A DNA stretch of 64,000 nucleotides, from positions 806,022-870,021 of the forward strand of contig NZ_JAECMT010000001.1 of the NCBI RefSeq assembly GCF_016019935.1, read 5' to 3'. The translations under genes and the position numbers were made by a program. The stretch's first letter is position 1. Each line of letters opens with the position of its first letter. Below are positions 1 to 7,979 of this stretch, in pieces. A model generated the notes under the pieces. That model was not told the DNA's origin. It saw nothing but the letters and a program-made list of their open reading frames with translations, and did no database searches. This DNA is from Paenibacillus sp. GSMTC-2017 (GTDB lineage: Bacteria > Bacillota > Bacilli > Paenibacillales > Paenibacillaceae).

Positions 1-88
1 CGCCGAGTCGCTGATTAACAGCAGAACTCGGCTCAGACAGCCAAAGTATTGCCGCTATTGCAAATAAGGCAATAAGAACAAAAAGCAT
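1..88 (-). CDS. N-terminus of a small membrane protein (runs off left edge)
   Basis: An open frame starts at the ATG at 86-88 on the minus strand and continues past the window edge. AAGGAG lies 7-8 bases before the start, a good ribosome site. The visible residues begin MLFVLIALFAIAAILWLSEP, a hydrophobic stretch that is either a signal anchor or a first membrane helix. It follows the DUF6081 gene by 22 bases in the same direction, so the two may be cotranscribed. Function cannot be told from this fragment. Confidence 0.5.
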   Translation of the reverse strand, partial: MLFVLIALFAIAAILWLSEPSSAVNQRLG

Positions 89-110
89 CTTACAGCTCCT
101 TTACTACTCC

Positions 111-842
111 TTAATCATTCACTTCTATCGTTATCGGTGACCACTCAGCAATTACGGTTTGTCCATGTACGGAAACACTGCCTTCTGGACCCAAATCTTT
201 TTCCGTCATAATACCTAATGCTACGGTGAATTCATTAAACTTAACGGGTATATGTTGTTCTCTGCGGACTTCTACTCCATTTACATAGAATACAGCTTCA
301 TCATTATTTCGGTTATACGAAATTTTGTACGTATTAAATTCTCGCGGGATAAATGCTTCTTGATCTTCTTTGAAGACGCAGAAATAACGTGTCCCTTCAG
401 TCTCAGGCACATTTACCCCAGGGAACGGCAATACACCATATACACTTGCGTATTGATCATTACTCGCAAAAAAGTCCAATGCGCCACCTGTTGTAAAATC
501 AAGCAGATTTAACGAAACATAACCGTCATAAAGGTCACCAGCAACTGTATTTTGTGTTCTTGCTCGAATGTTCAGCTCAAAGCTAATTTCTCCGGTCTCT
601 GGTACTACCACCGGTTTGGCAGAGTAATACATATGTTTTGCATTATCTAAAATTTGCACTTGATCATTCGATCTACTTAATGTGGCGCGGACATAAAGGA
701 TACTATTGCGCACAATAACGACTGCATTCGGCTCACGATATTTCCAAAACGAACCATCTGGAAGCGGGAACCCACCTATTTTCCAAACCTCACCATCGTT
801 CAATATTGTATGAAAATCGCCTAACGTTTTACTATTATTCAT
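111..842 (-). CDS. DUF6081-like protein, probable beta-sandwich
   Basis: A 243-residue soluble protein without signal peptide or membrane segment. It is rich in beta-type alternation and contains WKIGGFPLPDGSFWKYREPN near residues 20-40 and YFCVFKEDQEAFIPREFNTY in the middle, a pattern resembling concanavalin-A-like lectin/glucanase folds and the family I recall as DUF6081. No catalytic residues can be named. AGAGGG precedes the ATG by 7 bases. It lies between the prenyltransferase gene upstream and a small membrane protein downstream, all on the minus strand. Family assignment is from memory; the function is unknown. Confidence 0.55.
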   Translation of the reverse strand: MNNSKTLGDFHTILNDGEVWKIGGFPLPDGSFWKYREPNAVVIVRNSILYVRATLSRSNDQVQILDNAKHMYYSAKPVVVPETGEISFELNIRARTQNTVAGDLYDGYVSLNLLDFTTGGALDFFASNDQYASVYGVLPFPGVNVPETEGTRYFCVFKEDQEAFIPREFNTYKISYNRNNDEAVFYVNGVEVRREQHIPVKFNEFTVALGIMTEKDLGPEGSVSVHGQTVIAEWSPITIEVND

Positions 843-874
843 TATATGCCCTCTTCTCTAATTGTCTATTGATT

Positions 875-1789
875 TTATTGTAAGGCTCCCTGAATGATCA
901 GGACAGCTATTAATACGAGACCACAGCGCATCGTAGCTTTTAATGAGGCACCCATTAAAGGCAAATAAGCAACTGATTTATTATGCTCGTTCAAACGACC
1001 ATAAACTATATATAATGGTATAGCTGTCGGAAGTGCAATCAAAGCGTATACTGGAAGAGCTTTGAATACGATACCCACAACTAATGATAAATACGCAAGG
1101 AAAAGCAACACTCTAGAAAATACTAATGCGCGTTTCTCTCCCCAGACGACAACTAATGTACGTTTACCCGCTTGTCTGTCACCTTCCCAGTGAAGAAAAT
1201 GATGATTAAACAATATAAGCGTTGTAAGCAAACCAATCGGTAACGATAACAGTAGTGCTCGATAATCAAGTGCTGACGTTTGCACATAATACGCACCTAC
1301 TACTGGGAGCACACCAAATGCAAGCAGTATCGCAAGTTCACTATAGCCTTTCCCTCTATAACCAAATCGAATTGGTGGAGCAACATAAAAGTATGCAATG
1401 AATGCACCTGCAAGTCCAAACATTAGCACAGCCCATCCGCTAAATAAGCTTAGAATTATACCGCAAAGGGCAGCAATGAAGAAGAGCAACCATGTAATCA
1501 TTTTAAAGACCCCTATACTCCATGTACCGTTAGTCAAAAATCCGGAATTCGTGGATATTGCACCTTCTGTCCCTTTTGCAGCATCGTCCGTCCCATTATA
1601 ATAATCCCACAAATCATTGATCATATTAGAAAATAGATGTGCTGCTCCTGCACCAATTAATGTGAGTACAAACAATATTGGACGAAATTGTCCTACCCAG
1701 ACAAAAGCTCCCAACGCGCCAAGCACAACGGGAATGAGCATGACCGGTATCACCTTGAATCTAGATGCCTTCATAAATTGCTTCAACAT
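875..1789 (-). CDS. UbiA-family prenyltransferase (MenA-like)
   Basis: A 304-residue polytopic membrane protein with about eight or nine hydrophobic helices. It carries the two Asp-rich motifs of the UbiA superfamily: NDLWDYYNGTDD at about residues 58-69, which binds prenyl diphosphate through magnesium, and EGDRQAGKRTL at about 202-212. The best-known relatives with this spacing are 1,4-dihydroxy-2-naphthoate prenyltransferases of menaquinone synthesis, but no other men gene is nearby, so the substrate is uncertain. It begins 9 bases after the DUF1836 gene, suggesting one transcript. Confidence 0.75.
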   Translation of the reverse strand: MLKQFMKASRFKVIPVMLIPVVLGALGAFVWVGQFRPILFVLTLIGAGAAHLFSNMINDLWDYYNGTDDAAKGTEGAISTNSGFLTNGTWSIGVFKMITWLLFFIAALCGIILSLFSGWAVLMFGLAGAFIAYFYVAPPIRFGYRGKGYSELAILLAFGVLPVVGAYYVQTSALDYRALLLSLPIGLLTTLILFNHHFLHWEGDRQAGKRTLVVVWGEKRALVFSRVLLFLAYLSLVVGIVFKALPVYALIALPTAIPLYIVYGRLNEHNKSVAYLPLMGASLKATMRCGLVLIAVLIIQGALQ

Positions 1790-1798
1790 GATTACTCA

Positions 1799-2548
1799 CT
1801 ACCCTTTCCTCATATATATAATCTCATGACAATATCGTCTAGCAAGTGTTTGAAAATACGCGGATTGTATTGAAATAACTGCAACAAATAAGATGTTGCT
1901 GAGTGCTGTATGTTGCTCTGCTGTTAAACCCAGTATGTTATCTGCAATAGTAGAAGCTTCTTCAACTATTATCTTCTCCAATTCATCCGCTTTCATCGTT
2001 CCCCAAATCGTCCTCTTGTCCAATTTTTCGTACATAGTTGCATACGCTGATAGTAAAATAAGCGGCGATACTAAATGTGCTGGTGACTTGTCTTCTTTTA
2101 GGCATGGTTCGAATAGAATAGAAAACAAATTTCTAATCGTCTCGAAATCTAGATTTGATTTCAAATCGTCAATGATTAACAACATTGCTGCTTGATTTAG
2201 AGAATATTTTTTCCCGGCAAGCGGACAATTGAAATAGGACTTAAAATCTCGTTTAACCCAGTTCTGCATTGATGTTGCCGATGCTGTAGAAAATTCAAGC
2301 AGATTGCCTAAGTCAGCAATTTCATGCAAGGAAAAGCCATTCCTCTCACTACATCTCATTAATTTCTCTATAATAGGTGGAAGAACAGGTGATGAAAGCA
2401 AACGCTCTGTATCATTTTTTTCAAATGTTGTAACTCGAACCTTTTTCCAAGCTTTTTGCAAAATGTCTTTTGCTTTATTTGCATTTGTTTCGTCCAGTGC
2501 GAGCAGGAGGGAAGCTAGCTCTTGGCGTGTAAGCGAATAGGATTCCAT
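1799..2548 (-). CDS. DUF1836 domain protein, MerR-like HTH candidate
   Basis: A 249-residue cytoplasmic protein whose core, with QNWVKRDFKSYFNCPLAGKK followed by a KYSLNQAAMLLIIDDLKSNL-type stretch at about 117-150, matches the DUF1836 family of Firmicutes. These proteins start with an SLTRQELASLL helix and are thought to be DNA-binding regulators; that role is inference. A GGAGGTTATTTAG ribosome site precedes the ATG. The gene directly precedes the UbiA prenyltransferase gene on the same strand. Confidence 0.7.
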   Translation of the reverse strand: MESYSLTRQELASLLLALDETNANKAKDILQKAWKKVRVTTFEKNDTERLLSSPVLPPIIEKLMRCSERNGFSLHEIADLGNLLEFSTASATSMQNWVKRDFKSYFNCPLAGKKYSLNQAAMLLIIDDLKSNLDFETIRNLFSILFEPCLKEDKSPAHLVSPLILLSAYATMYEKLDKRTIWGTMKADELEKIIVEEASTIADNILGLTAEQHTALSNILFVAVISIQSAYFQTLARRYCHEIIYMRKG

Positions 2549-2786
2549 CTAAATAACCTCCAATTTCAAGCAATCAGTTCATATGAACTCATCTTAAGGC
2601 TGTGAAATAGAGTTGTAAAGACTCGAAAAACGATGAGAACGTTACTCCATAGTCCTGTAAATGCTTCTAATAGAGTCTCAAAGGCTTAGAGCGTCCCTTT
2701 TGACAGTTGTCATTACCTGTAATCTTTCGTTATAGTAATCATAAGTAAACAAAAATCCAAAAAACAAAGGGTAGTGAGATTCCGGA

Positions 2787-4106
2787 ATGGATATTGGTAT
2801 AGGACTTAATTTAATCATGATTGCAATTCTAATTTTATTAACTGCTTTTTTCGTCGCCACAGAGTTTGCCATTGTTAAGCTCAGGGGGAGCCGAATTGAT
2901 CAGTTAGTGTTGGAGGGCCGGAAGAACGCATTAGCTGTTCAGAAGGTTACGAGCAATCTGGATGCCTACTTGTCGGCGTGTCAACTTGGTATTACGATTA
3001 CAGCTCTTGGACTTGGTTTCTTGGGCGAACCGACAGTGGAAAAAATACTTTTACCCGTATTTAATGGACTAGAATTTAACGAAAATGTCAGCCATATTAT
3101 TTCCATCGTTATCGCATTTATCTTTATTACATTTCTACATGTTGTCGTTGGTGAGTTAGCACCTAAATCACTTGCCATTCAGAAGGCTGAAGCGATCTCC
3201 TTCTTGACTGCAAAACCGATTATCTTTTTCCATAAACTAATGTACCCATTCATCTGGCTCTTGAACGGTTCTGCTAACGCACTTGTGCGCATGTTCGGAT
3301 TAAAACCGATGAAAGAGCATGAAGATGCACATTCCGAGGAAGAAATTCAAATCATTCTTAACGAAAGTTACCAAAGCGGCAAAATCAACAATACCGAATT
3401 TGGTTATGTGAGCCGAATCTTCGCCTTCGATGAATTGTTGGCAAAAGAGATCATGGTACCTCGTACGGACATGATTTGCTTATATACGAACTATTCTCTA
3501 AAAGATAATTTAGATATTATTCGTCAAGAACAATATACACGATTCCCAGTTGCACTTGAGAGTAAAGATAATATCGTCGGTATGATAAATACGAAGCAAC
3601 TTTTCCTTGAATATGAAGCGGATAAAGCATTTGAAATAAAAAAACTCATTCATCCTGTACTTAGCGTATCTGAGGTAACACCAGTAAAACTGTTATTGAA
3701 GAGAATGCAACTTGAACGTGTTCATATCGCAATATTGGTTGATGAATATGGTGGTACATCCGGACTTATAACAATTGAAGATATTCTTGAAGAAATTGTT
3801 GGCGAAATTCGTGACGAGTTTGATGCTGATGAACGTAAAGAAATCGAGCAATTAGCTGACAATTGTTATTTACTAGATGGCAAAGTACTTCTCGATGAAC
3901 TTGGTGAACTTACTGGCATGAAGTTTGAAGAAGAAGACGTTGATACAATCGGTGGTTGGTTGTATAGCAAGCTCGTAGATCCAAAGCCGGGCAGAGAACA
4001 TCATTATGAGCACTTAAAATTTATTATTCGTGAAACAAGTAAAAACCGTATACGGAAAATCGAGCTACAAATCGAGCATCCAGCATTGGAAGGCGAGTCA
4101 GCTTAG
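2787..4106 (+). CDS. CNNM/CBS/CorC_HlyC membrane protein (MpfA/hemolysin-type)
   Basis: A 439-residue protein with the standard three-part layout: an N-terminal CNNM (DUF21) membrane domain at about residues 1-190 with three or four helices, a CBS-domain pair at about 205-335 containing KEIMVPRTDMICLY and VDEYGGTSGLITIEDILEEI, and a C-terminal CorC/HlyC domain at about 345-430. Family members are linked to magnesium efflux or homeostasis; the older name hemolysin is not supported by mechanism. Length is typical. A strong rho-independent terminator follows. It is divergent from DUF1836. Confidence 0.88.
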   Translation: MDIGIGLNLIMIAILILLTAFFVATEFAIVKLRGSRIDQLVLEGRKNALAVQKVTSNLDAYLSACQLGITITALGLGFLGEPTVEKILLPVFNGLEFNENVSHIISIVIAFIFITFLHVVVGELAPKSLAIQKAEAISFLTAKPIIFFHKLMYPFIWLLNGSANALVRMFGLKPMKEHEDAHSEEEIQIILNESYQSGKINNTEFGYVSRIFAFDELLAKEIMVPRTDMICLYTNYSLKDNLDIIRQEQYTRFPVALESKDNIVGMINTKQLFLEYEADKAFEIKKLIHPVLSVSEVTPVKLLLKRMQLERVHIAILVDEYGGTSGLITIEDILEEIVGEIRDEFDADERKEIEQLADNCYLLDGKVLLDELGELTGMKFEEEDVDTIGGWLYSKLVDPKPGREHHYEHLKFIIRETSKNRIRKIELQIEHPALEGESA

Positions 4107-4123
4107 ATAGTTCCTAGTTACAA

Positions 4124-4160
4124 TAAGAAGCAGCCCTAATTAAATGGGGCTGCTTCTTTC
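4124..4160 (+). terminator. rho-independent terminator after the CNNM gene
   Basis: AGAAGCAGCCC at 4126-4136 pairs with GGGCTGCTTCT at 4147-4157, followed by a T-rich tail. The symmetrical A/T flanks could also serve the convergent acetyltransferase gene. Confidence 0.85.
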
Positions 4161-4191
4161 GTTATTTGGGCTATGTGAAACATGATGTTAA

Positions 4192-4614
4192 TTAATAAGA
4201 TTTCTCAAAATGATGGCATGTTATTTTCATTTTTCTATTTAAGTAAAACCGATGCGCATCATATCTATGTACCCCAGAGTCTAGATGCATAGACACACAA
4301 CGATTATTTATTAATTCATCATCCAACCAATCAAACAACTGTTTTGCATATCCTCTTGAACGTCTATCTTCATCCGTTATTAAATCGTCAATATACATAT
4401 ACTTGCCCCAAGCTAATGAATCACATATTCGGTAACCAGCGGATGCCTTTGCTTCCCCACCTTCTATTAGTACAATTAAATTGTAGCCGTACTCCAGTTG
4501 AAGTTGCTTGATTCTGCACAAATAGTTTTCTTCTTCAAGATGAGGACGTAACTGCTTCATCAATGGGTAGCTTGCAACTATATCTTCATCCGTTTTTGCA
4601 AGTATGACGGGCAT
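4192..4614 (-). CDS. GNAT-family N-acetyltransferase
   Basis: A 140-residue protein with the GNAT fold signature. Motif A is DEDRRSRGYAKQLFDWL at about residues 82-98, containing the R-x-x-G-x-A loop that binds the acetyl-CoA pyrophosphate. YMYIDDLITD just before it is the usual beta-4 strand. The acceptor substrate is unknown. It lies 26 bases after the PNPOx-family gene in the same direction, likely cotranscribed from the promoter region shared with the divergent MocR gene. Confidence 0.82.
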   Translation of the reverse strand: MPVILAKTDEDIVASYPLMKQLRPHLEEENYLCRIKQLQLEYGYNLIVLIEGGEAKASAGYRICDSLAWGKYMYIDDLITDEDRRSRGYAKQLFDWLDDELINNRCVSMHLDSGVHRYDAHRFYLNRKMKITCHHFEKSY

Positions 4615-4640
4615 GTATCTTCCTCATCTCTAGAAAATAA

Positions 4641-5135
4641 TTATTCGTTCTCCTTAGCCGACTTATAACGAACAACTAACTTGAATACTGCAGTCTTACT
4701 TCCGAGCGATGAGCGATAACGCTCCATATGCGACTTCGCTAACGGGGAATTATAATATCCTGGTACATACTTATCCAACATCGCCTGCATCGCTTCCGTT
4801 GCTTCATCAATATCATATACAGCTTCTACATATCCAAATGCCATTACACTCATATACGCAGTATCTGTCTTTGCTGGGACTGGATCTGGTATTGTTCCAT
4901 ATGCCTCACTTATGGTAAAACATGCTTCGTTGTTTTTACCGATAATATCAATTTTGCGACCTTCATCAGCTCCATGGAAGTAAATAAACTCGTTTATCCA
5001 AACAAAATTAAGTGGAACAACATAAGGTTGTTGACCATCAGAAAGTCCCAAAAACCCTGTCTGAGCTTTTGCAACAAATTGTTCAATTTTAACTTGGTCG
5101 GTGCACTCTCGTTTTTTCATCCGAACTGTAAACAT
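4641..5135 (-). CDS. pyridoxamine 5'-phosphate oxidase-family protein (NimA-like)
   Basis: A protein of about 164 residues with the split-barrel flavin-binding pattern: [20 protein letters not shown] near residues 27-46 and [14 protein letters not shown] near 52-65. This subgroup, often annotated NimA-like, binds FMN or heme and its substrates are mostly unknown. The ATG at 5135 is chosen because GAAGGGG sits 9 bases upstream; the in-frame ATG at 5144 overlaps that ribosome site. It is divergently transcribed from a MocR regulator, a pairing seen often in Bacillales, and is a likely target of it. Confidence 0.78.
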   Translation of the reverse strand: MFTVRMKKRECTDQVKIEQFVAKAQTGFLGLSDGQQPYVVPLNFVWINEFIYFHGADEGRKIDIIGKNNEACFTISEAYGTIPDPVPAKTDTAYMSVMAFGYVEAVYDIDEATEAMQAMLDKYVPGYYNSPLAKSHMERYRSSLGSKTAVFKLVVRYKSAKENE

Positions 5136-5173
5136 GAACCTCATCCCCTTCTCAATCTATATCTGTTGTGATA

Positions 5174-5213
5174 TTGTCACTATATGACAACTGTGTCACC
5201 TTAAAAAGTGACA
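5174..5213. promoter_or_regulatory. putative MocR operator, repeated TGTCA/TGACA half-sites
   Basis: Two consecutive inverted repeats lie between the divergent genes: TTGTCA/TGACAA (5174-5179 and 5185-5190) and TGTCAC/GTGACA (5194-5199 and 5208-5213). The TGTCA motif also forms direct repeats 20 bp apart. MocR regulators usually bind direct repeats in such divergent regions; assignment to this regulator is inference. Confidence 0.5.
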
Positions 5214-5244
5214 AAAACATTATTTACAAAGGGGTCAGAGAATA

Positions 5245-6663
5245 ATGATGTTATCATTTACACCTTTATTGAACAAATCAGGAGACATTCCTCTTTATAT
5301 TCAGCTTTATAAATATATACGCGATCAGATCGAGACAGGTAAGCTTTCAGCAGGTCTGAGCTTACCTTCGATCAGACAGCTTGCACAGCATCTTGTTCTG
5401 AGCAAAAACACAGTTGAATCCGCCTATAATCAACTACTTGCTGAAGGGTATGTAGAAAGTCGTGCACGAGGGGGATACACGATTCTCCCGCTTGAAGAGT
5501 TGTTGATGCCGAAACTTCCAGTTGAAAGAAATGCATCTCACCCTCCTCTACATCAACTAGAAAAGCATCACAGACCAGAATACGACTTCCGTTATGGAGA
5601 CATCGCATTTGATCGCTTTCCACACGAACAATGGAAATCGTGTATCGCTCAGGCTCTTGCTTCTCCCCCATCATCCATATTGGGTTACGGGGACCCACTC
5701 GGCTTTTATGAGCTTCGTCAAGAAATTGCACAATATGTTTTCCAAACTCGAGGTGTTGTTTGCCATCCAGATCAACTTTTTATTAGTGCAGGTACACAAC
5801 ATGCGATCAGTATGATTGTTCAACTATTAGGACTACAACATTACCCGATTGCTATGGAAGAGCCAGGTTACTTCGGTGTCAAAACTGTGCTGCGCAATAT
5901 GGGATGTAATCTACACCCCGTTACATTAGAACAGGATGGTATCAGTTTGGAGAAATTACAAACGACTGGAGTTAACACTGTTTATGTAACACCCTCACAC
6001 CAATTTCCAATAGGTATGGTCATGCCAATCCAAAAGCGCCAACGATTATTACAATGGGCAGCTGAGAGAAATGGACTTATTATTGAAGACGATTATGACA
6101 GCGAGTTTCGATACAATAGTCAACCCATTCCCTCTTTAAAGGCGCTTGATAAAAATGAACATGTCATTTATTTAGGGACATTCTCTAAGTCATTCCTACC
6201 AGCAGCAAGACTCAGCTACATTATTTTGCCTACTCCCCAAATGAATAAAGTACGGGATAAGCTGTCGAACTACAGTCAAGCGGTTTCACCAATGATTCAA
6301 CACGCGATATGGCTGTTTATGAAGTATGGATTCTTTGCAAGGCATGTTCGCAAAATGAAACGAATCTATCAAGCGAGACACAAGGCATTGACCGACGCCA
6401 TTAGGGTCAGGATGGGTGATTGTGTTGAAATCATTGGCGATCAGTCCGGTATGCATCTCTTGCTTAATGTAAAAAAACGAAATAACGAAGAACTTCTTCG
6501 GCTAGCCGAAGAAGTAAATTGTAGAGTTTATACGCCGAGCAAACACTGGAACATTCCTTCTGAATGCCCTGAATCATATGTTATGCTTGGCTTCGGTGGA
6601 TTGACGGAGCAACAGCTGCAAGAAGGAATCGATCGACTTAACAAGGTTTGGTTCCATCAGTAA
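5245..6663 (+). CDS. MocR-family regulator (GntR HTH + aminotransferase domain)
   Basis: A 472-residue fusion. Residues 14-80 form a GntR winged helix (LPSIRQLAQHLVLSKNTVES). Residues 110-470 form a type I aminotransferase-like domain with the PLP aspartate region EDDYDSEFRYN at 281-291 and the Schiff-base lysine K315 in GTFSKSF. Such proteins sense pyridoxal phosphate or an amine and regulate a divergent neighbour; here that is the PNPOx-family gene, so a PdxR-like or amine-responsive role is reasonable. AAAGGGG lies 10 bases before the first of two ATG codons. Confidence 0.88.
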   Translation: MMLSFTPLLNKSGDIPLYIQLYKYIRDQIETGKLSAGLSLPSIRQLAQHLVLSKNTVESAYNQLLAEGYVESRARGGYTILPLEELLMPKLPVERNASHPPLHQLEKHHRPEYDFRYGDIAFDRFPHEQWKSCIAQALASPPSSILGYGDPLGFYELRQEIAQYVFQTRGVVCHPDQLFISAGTQHAISMIVQLLGLQHYPIAMEEPGYFGVKTVLRNMGCNLHPVTLEQDGISLEKLQTTGVNTVYVTPSHQFPIGMVMPIQKRQRLLQWAAERNGLIIEDDYDSEFRYNSQPIPSLKALDKNEHVIYLGTFSKSFLPAARLSYIILPTPQMNKVRDKLSNYSQAVSPMIQHAIWLFMKYGFFARHVRKMKRIYQARHKALTDAIRVRMGDCVEIIGDQSGMHLLLNVKKRNNEELLRLAEEVNCRVYTPSKHWNIPSECPESYVMLGFGGLTEQQLQEGIDRLNKVWFHQ

Positions 6664-6751
6664 GTTTTTAGAAAATTTAAACTTCAAAAAAAGGCTTGCA
6701 ATTATTATTGGTAATATGCAATAATACATCTTGTGTTCAAGAAAAAAACAC

Positions 6752-6827
<76 letters not shown>

Positions 6828-6853
6828 TTTTTTCCCGGACGTAACTAAGATTC

Positions 6854-6929
<76 letters not shown>

Positions 6930-6936
6930 TCTTTTC

Positions 6937-7013
6937 CGGGACGTAGCTCAGCTTGGTAGAGCACCTGGTTTGGGACCAGGGGGTCGCATGTTCAAATCGT
7001 GTCGTCCCGACCA
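6937..7013 (+). tRNA. tRNA-Pro (UGG)
   Basis: A 77-nt cloverleaf with CCA. The acceptor stem CGGGACG pairs perfectly with CGTCCCG; the anticodon stem CCTGG/CCAGG encloses the TTTGGGA loop with anticodon TGG. It lies 7 bases after the second tRNA-Thr, so the three tRNAs form one transcript. Confidence 0.96.
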
Positions 7014-7046
7014 TTACCACGAACTTATGAAATACATATAACAAAG

Positions 7047-7088
7047 GAAGCTCTCCACACTGATCAAATCAGATGGAGAGCTTTTTTT
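7047..7088 (+). terminator. terminator of the tRNA transcript
   Basis: AAGCTCTCCA pairs with TGGAGAGCTT around an inner CTGAT/ATCAG helix, followed by seven T residues. Confidence 0.9.
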
Positions 7089-7095
7089 ATTCATT

Positions 7096-7149
7096 TAAAA
7101 AAACGGAACTCGCTGAGGAGAACATATGCTCACTCATCAAGTTCCGTTC
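7096..7149 (-). terminator. terminator for the 40-residue membrane-protein gene
   Basis: AACGGAACT at 7102-7110 pairs with AGTTCCGTT at 7140-7148; read on the minus strand it ends in a run of T (7096-7103). It lies just downstream of the small gene at 7171-7293. Confidence 0.8.
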
Positions 7150-7170
7150 TTTATTCCTATGTTAGATAAA

Positions 7171-7293
7171 TCATTTATCCGACTCATCCCATTTTTTCGA
7201 GTACGCTTTTTTTGTCACCCATAACGTAACCCACGTTACTAATGCAATAATAATAGCTGAGAAAATCCAAACCGACACTGGAACATTAGCCAT
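7171..7293 (-). CDS. small single-helix membrane protein, 40 residues
   Basis: An intact 40-codon gene: MANVPVSVWIFSAIIIALVT starts it, then a short hydrophobic end and a basic tail with KKAYSKKW. A single membrane helix spans about residues 6-26 with a positive cytoplasmic C-terminus. A strong purine-rich site, GAGGAGAGGGGGG, precedes the ATG by 5-6 bases, and a terminator follows. Together these make it convincing despite its length. It recalls short uncharacterised membrane proteins of Paenibacillus; no function is known to me. Confidence 0.65.
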   Translation of the reverse strand: MANVPVSVWIFSAIIIALVTWVTLWVTKKAYSKKWDESDK

Positions 7294-7383
7294 GCTTGTC
7301 CCCCCTCTCCTCTTCTTTATTTTACAATATTTCTATGCTTATATTCATAACAGTCGTTAACAATTAACGAACATTTTTGTAAA

Positions 7384-7540
7384 CTAGCCCCGACGCATCG
7401 TACCGAGCCACATATCAGGTGTCAGGCATCTACGGAACAAGAGGAATAACACTAATGGTGGAATGCTAATTAAAGCAGCCATTTGGAGATTCTTTGTGAA
7501 TTAGCTCAGAAGTCATTTGAATTGGAGCTTGTGGTTCCAT
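7384..7540 (-). pseudogene. remnant of a sugar ABC transporter permease (MalG-type)
   Basis: On the minus strand, GGAGG and ATG (7538-7540) open a 24-codon frame starting MEPQAPIQMTSELIHKES that soon stops. In another frame, ending at the TAG at 7384-7386, the sequence reads LISIPPLVLFLLFRRCLTP and then closes MWLGTMRRG. That matches the last helix and C-terminal tail of carbohydrate ABC permeases, where FLLFQRYF and a final G-x-x-K/R-G are usual. The simplest reading is that most of the gene has been deleted, leaving start and end joined. No partner genes remain nearby. Family call is from residue pattern only. Confidence 0.55.
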
Positions 7541-7680
7541 TTTTTAAATCCTCCCAATGTAAGGATGTATTTTTTTTCTAAAAGATACCATAATATTATG
7601 TTTATGTATATCGATTAGTTGGATTTATTCATTAATAATCGTATAATTATTATGTATTGGAAGTTGAGGAGGAACGTTTA

Positions 7681-7890
7681 ATGGAATTTAGATTAGATTT
7701 AATGGAAACGAAAATTGAATTTTTTGAAGCAGCAGATTTAAAGTCACTAGAGTCCAGAATAGAGAAGTCGATCGATATTAATAAAGCACTTATGCTTGAT
7801 GTTTATTCCATTTCTCATCAGGCAGCGTTTAATCACCGTACGGAAAAGATGCATTTCAGTGCAGTTGTACATTTTAAGATCAAGCGATAA
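7681..7890 (+). CDS. DUF2536-like small protein (YrzA-type)
   Basis: A 69-residue soluble protein starting MEFRLDLMETKIEFFEAADL and ending in SAVVHFKIKR. It resembles the small Bacillus YrzA/DUF2536 family in length and in the VHFK ending; the function is unknown. The ATG at 7681 is chosen because GAGGAGG (7666-7672) stands 8 bases before it; the TTG at 7657 in the same frame has no such site. A bidirectional terminator follows at 7904. Confidence 0.7.
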   Translation: MEFRLDLMETKIEFFEAADLKSLESRIEKSIDINKALMLDVYSISHQAAFNHRTEKMHFSAVVHFKIKR

Positions 7891-7903
7891 TTTGAGTATA
7901 CAT

Positions 7904-7948
7904 GCAAAAAACGGACTTCGGGATGAATTCCCCTTAGTCCGTTTTTTA
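7904..7948. terminator. bidirectional terminator between DUF2536 and chitinase genes
   Basis: AAAAAACGGACT at the left pairs with AGTCCGTTTTTT at the right, with an inner CGGGGAAT-like helix. A- and T-runs on both sides allow termination of both convergent genes. Confidence 0.85.
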
Positions 7949-7979
7949 CGTTTATTTCTAAACCGTTAATACAGCATTT

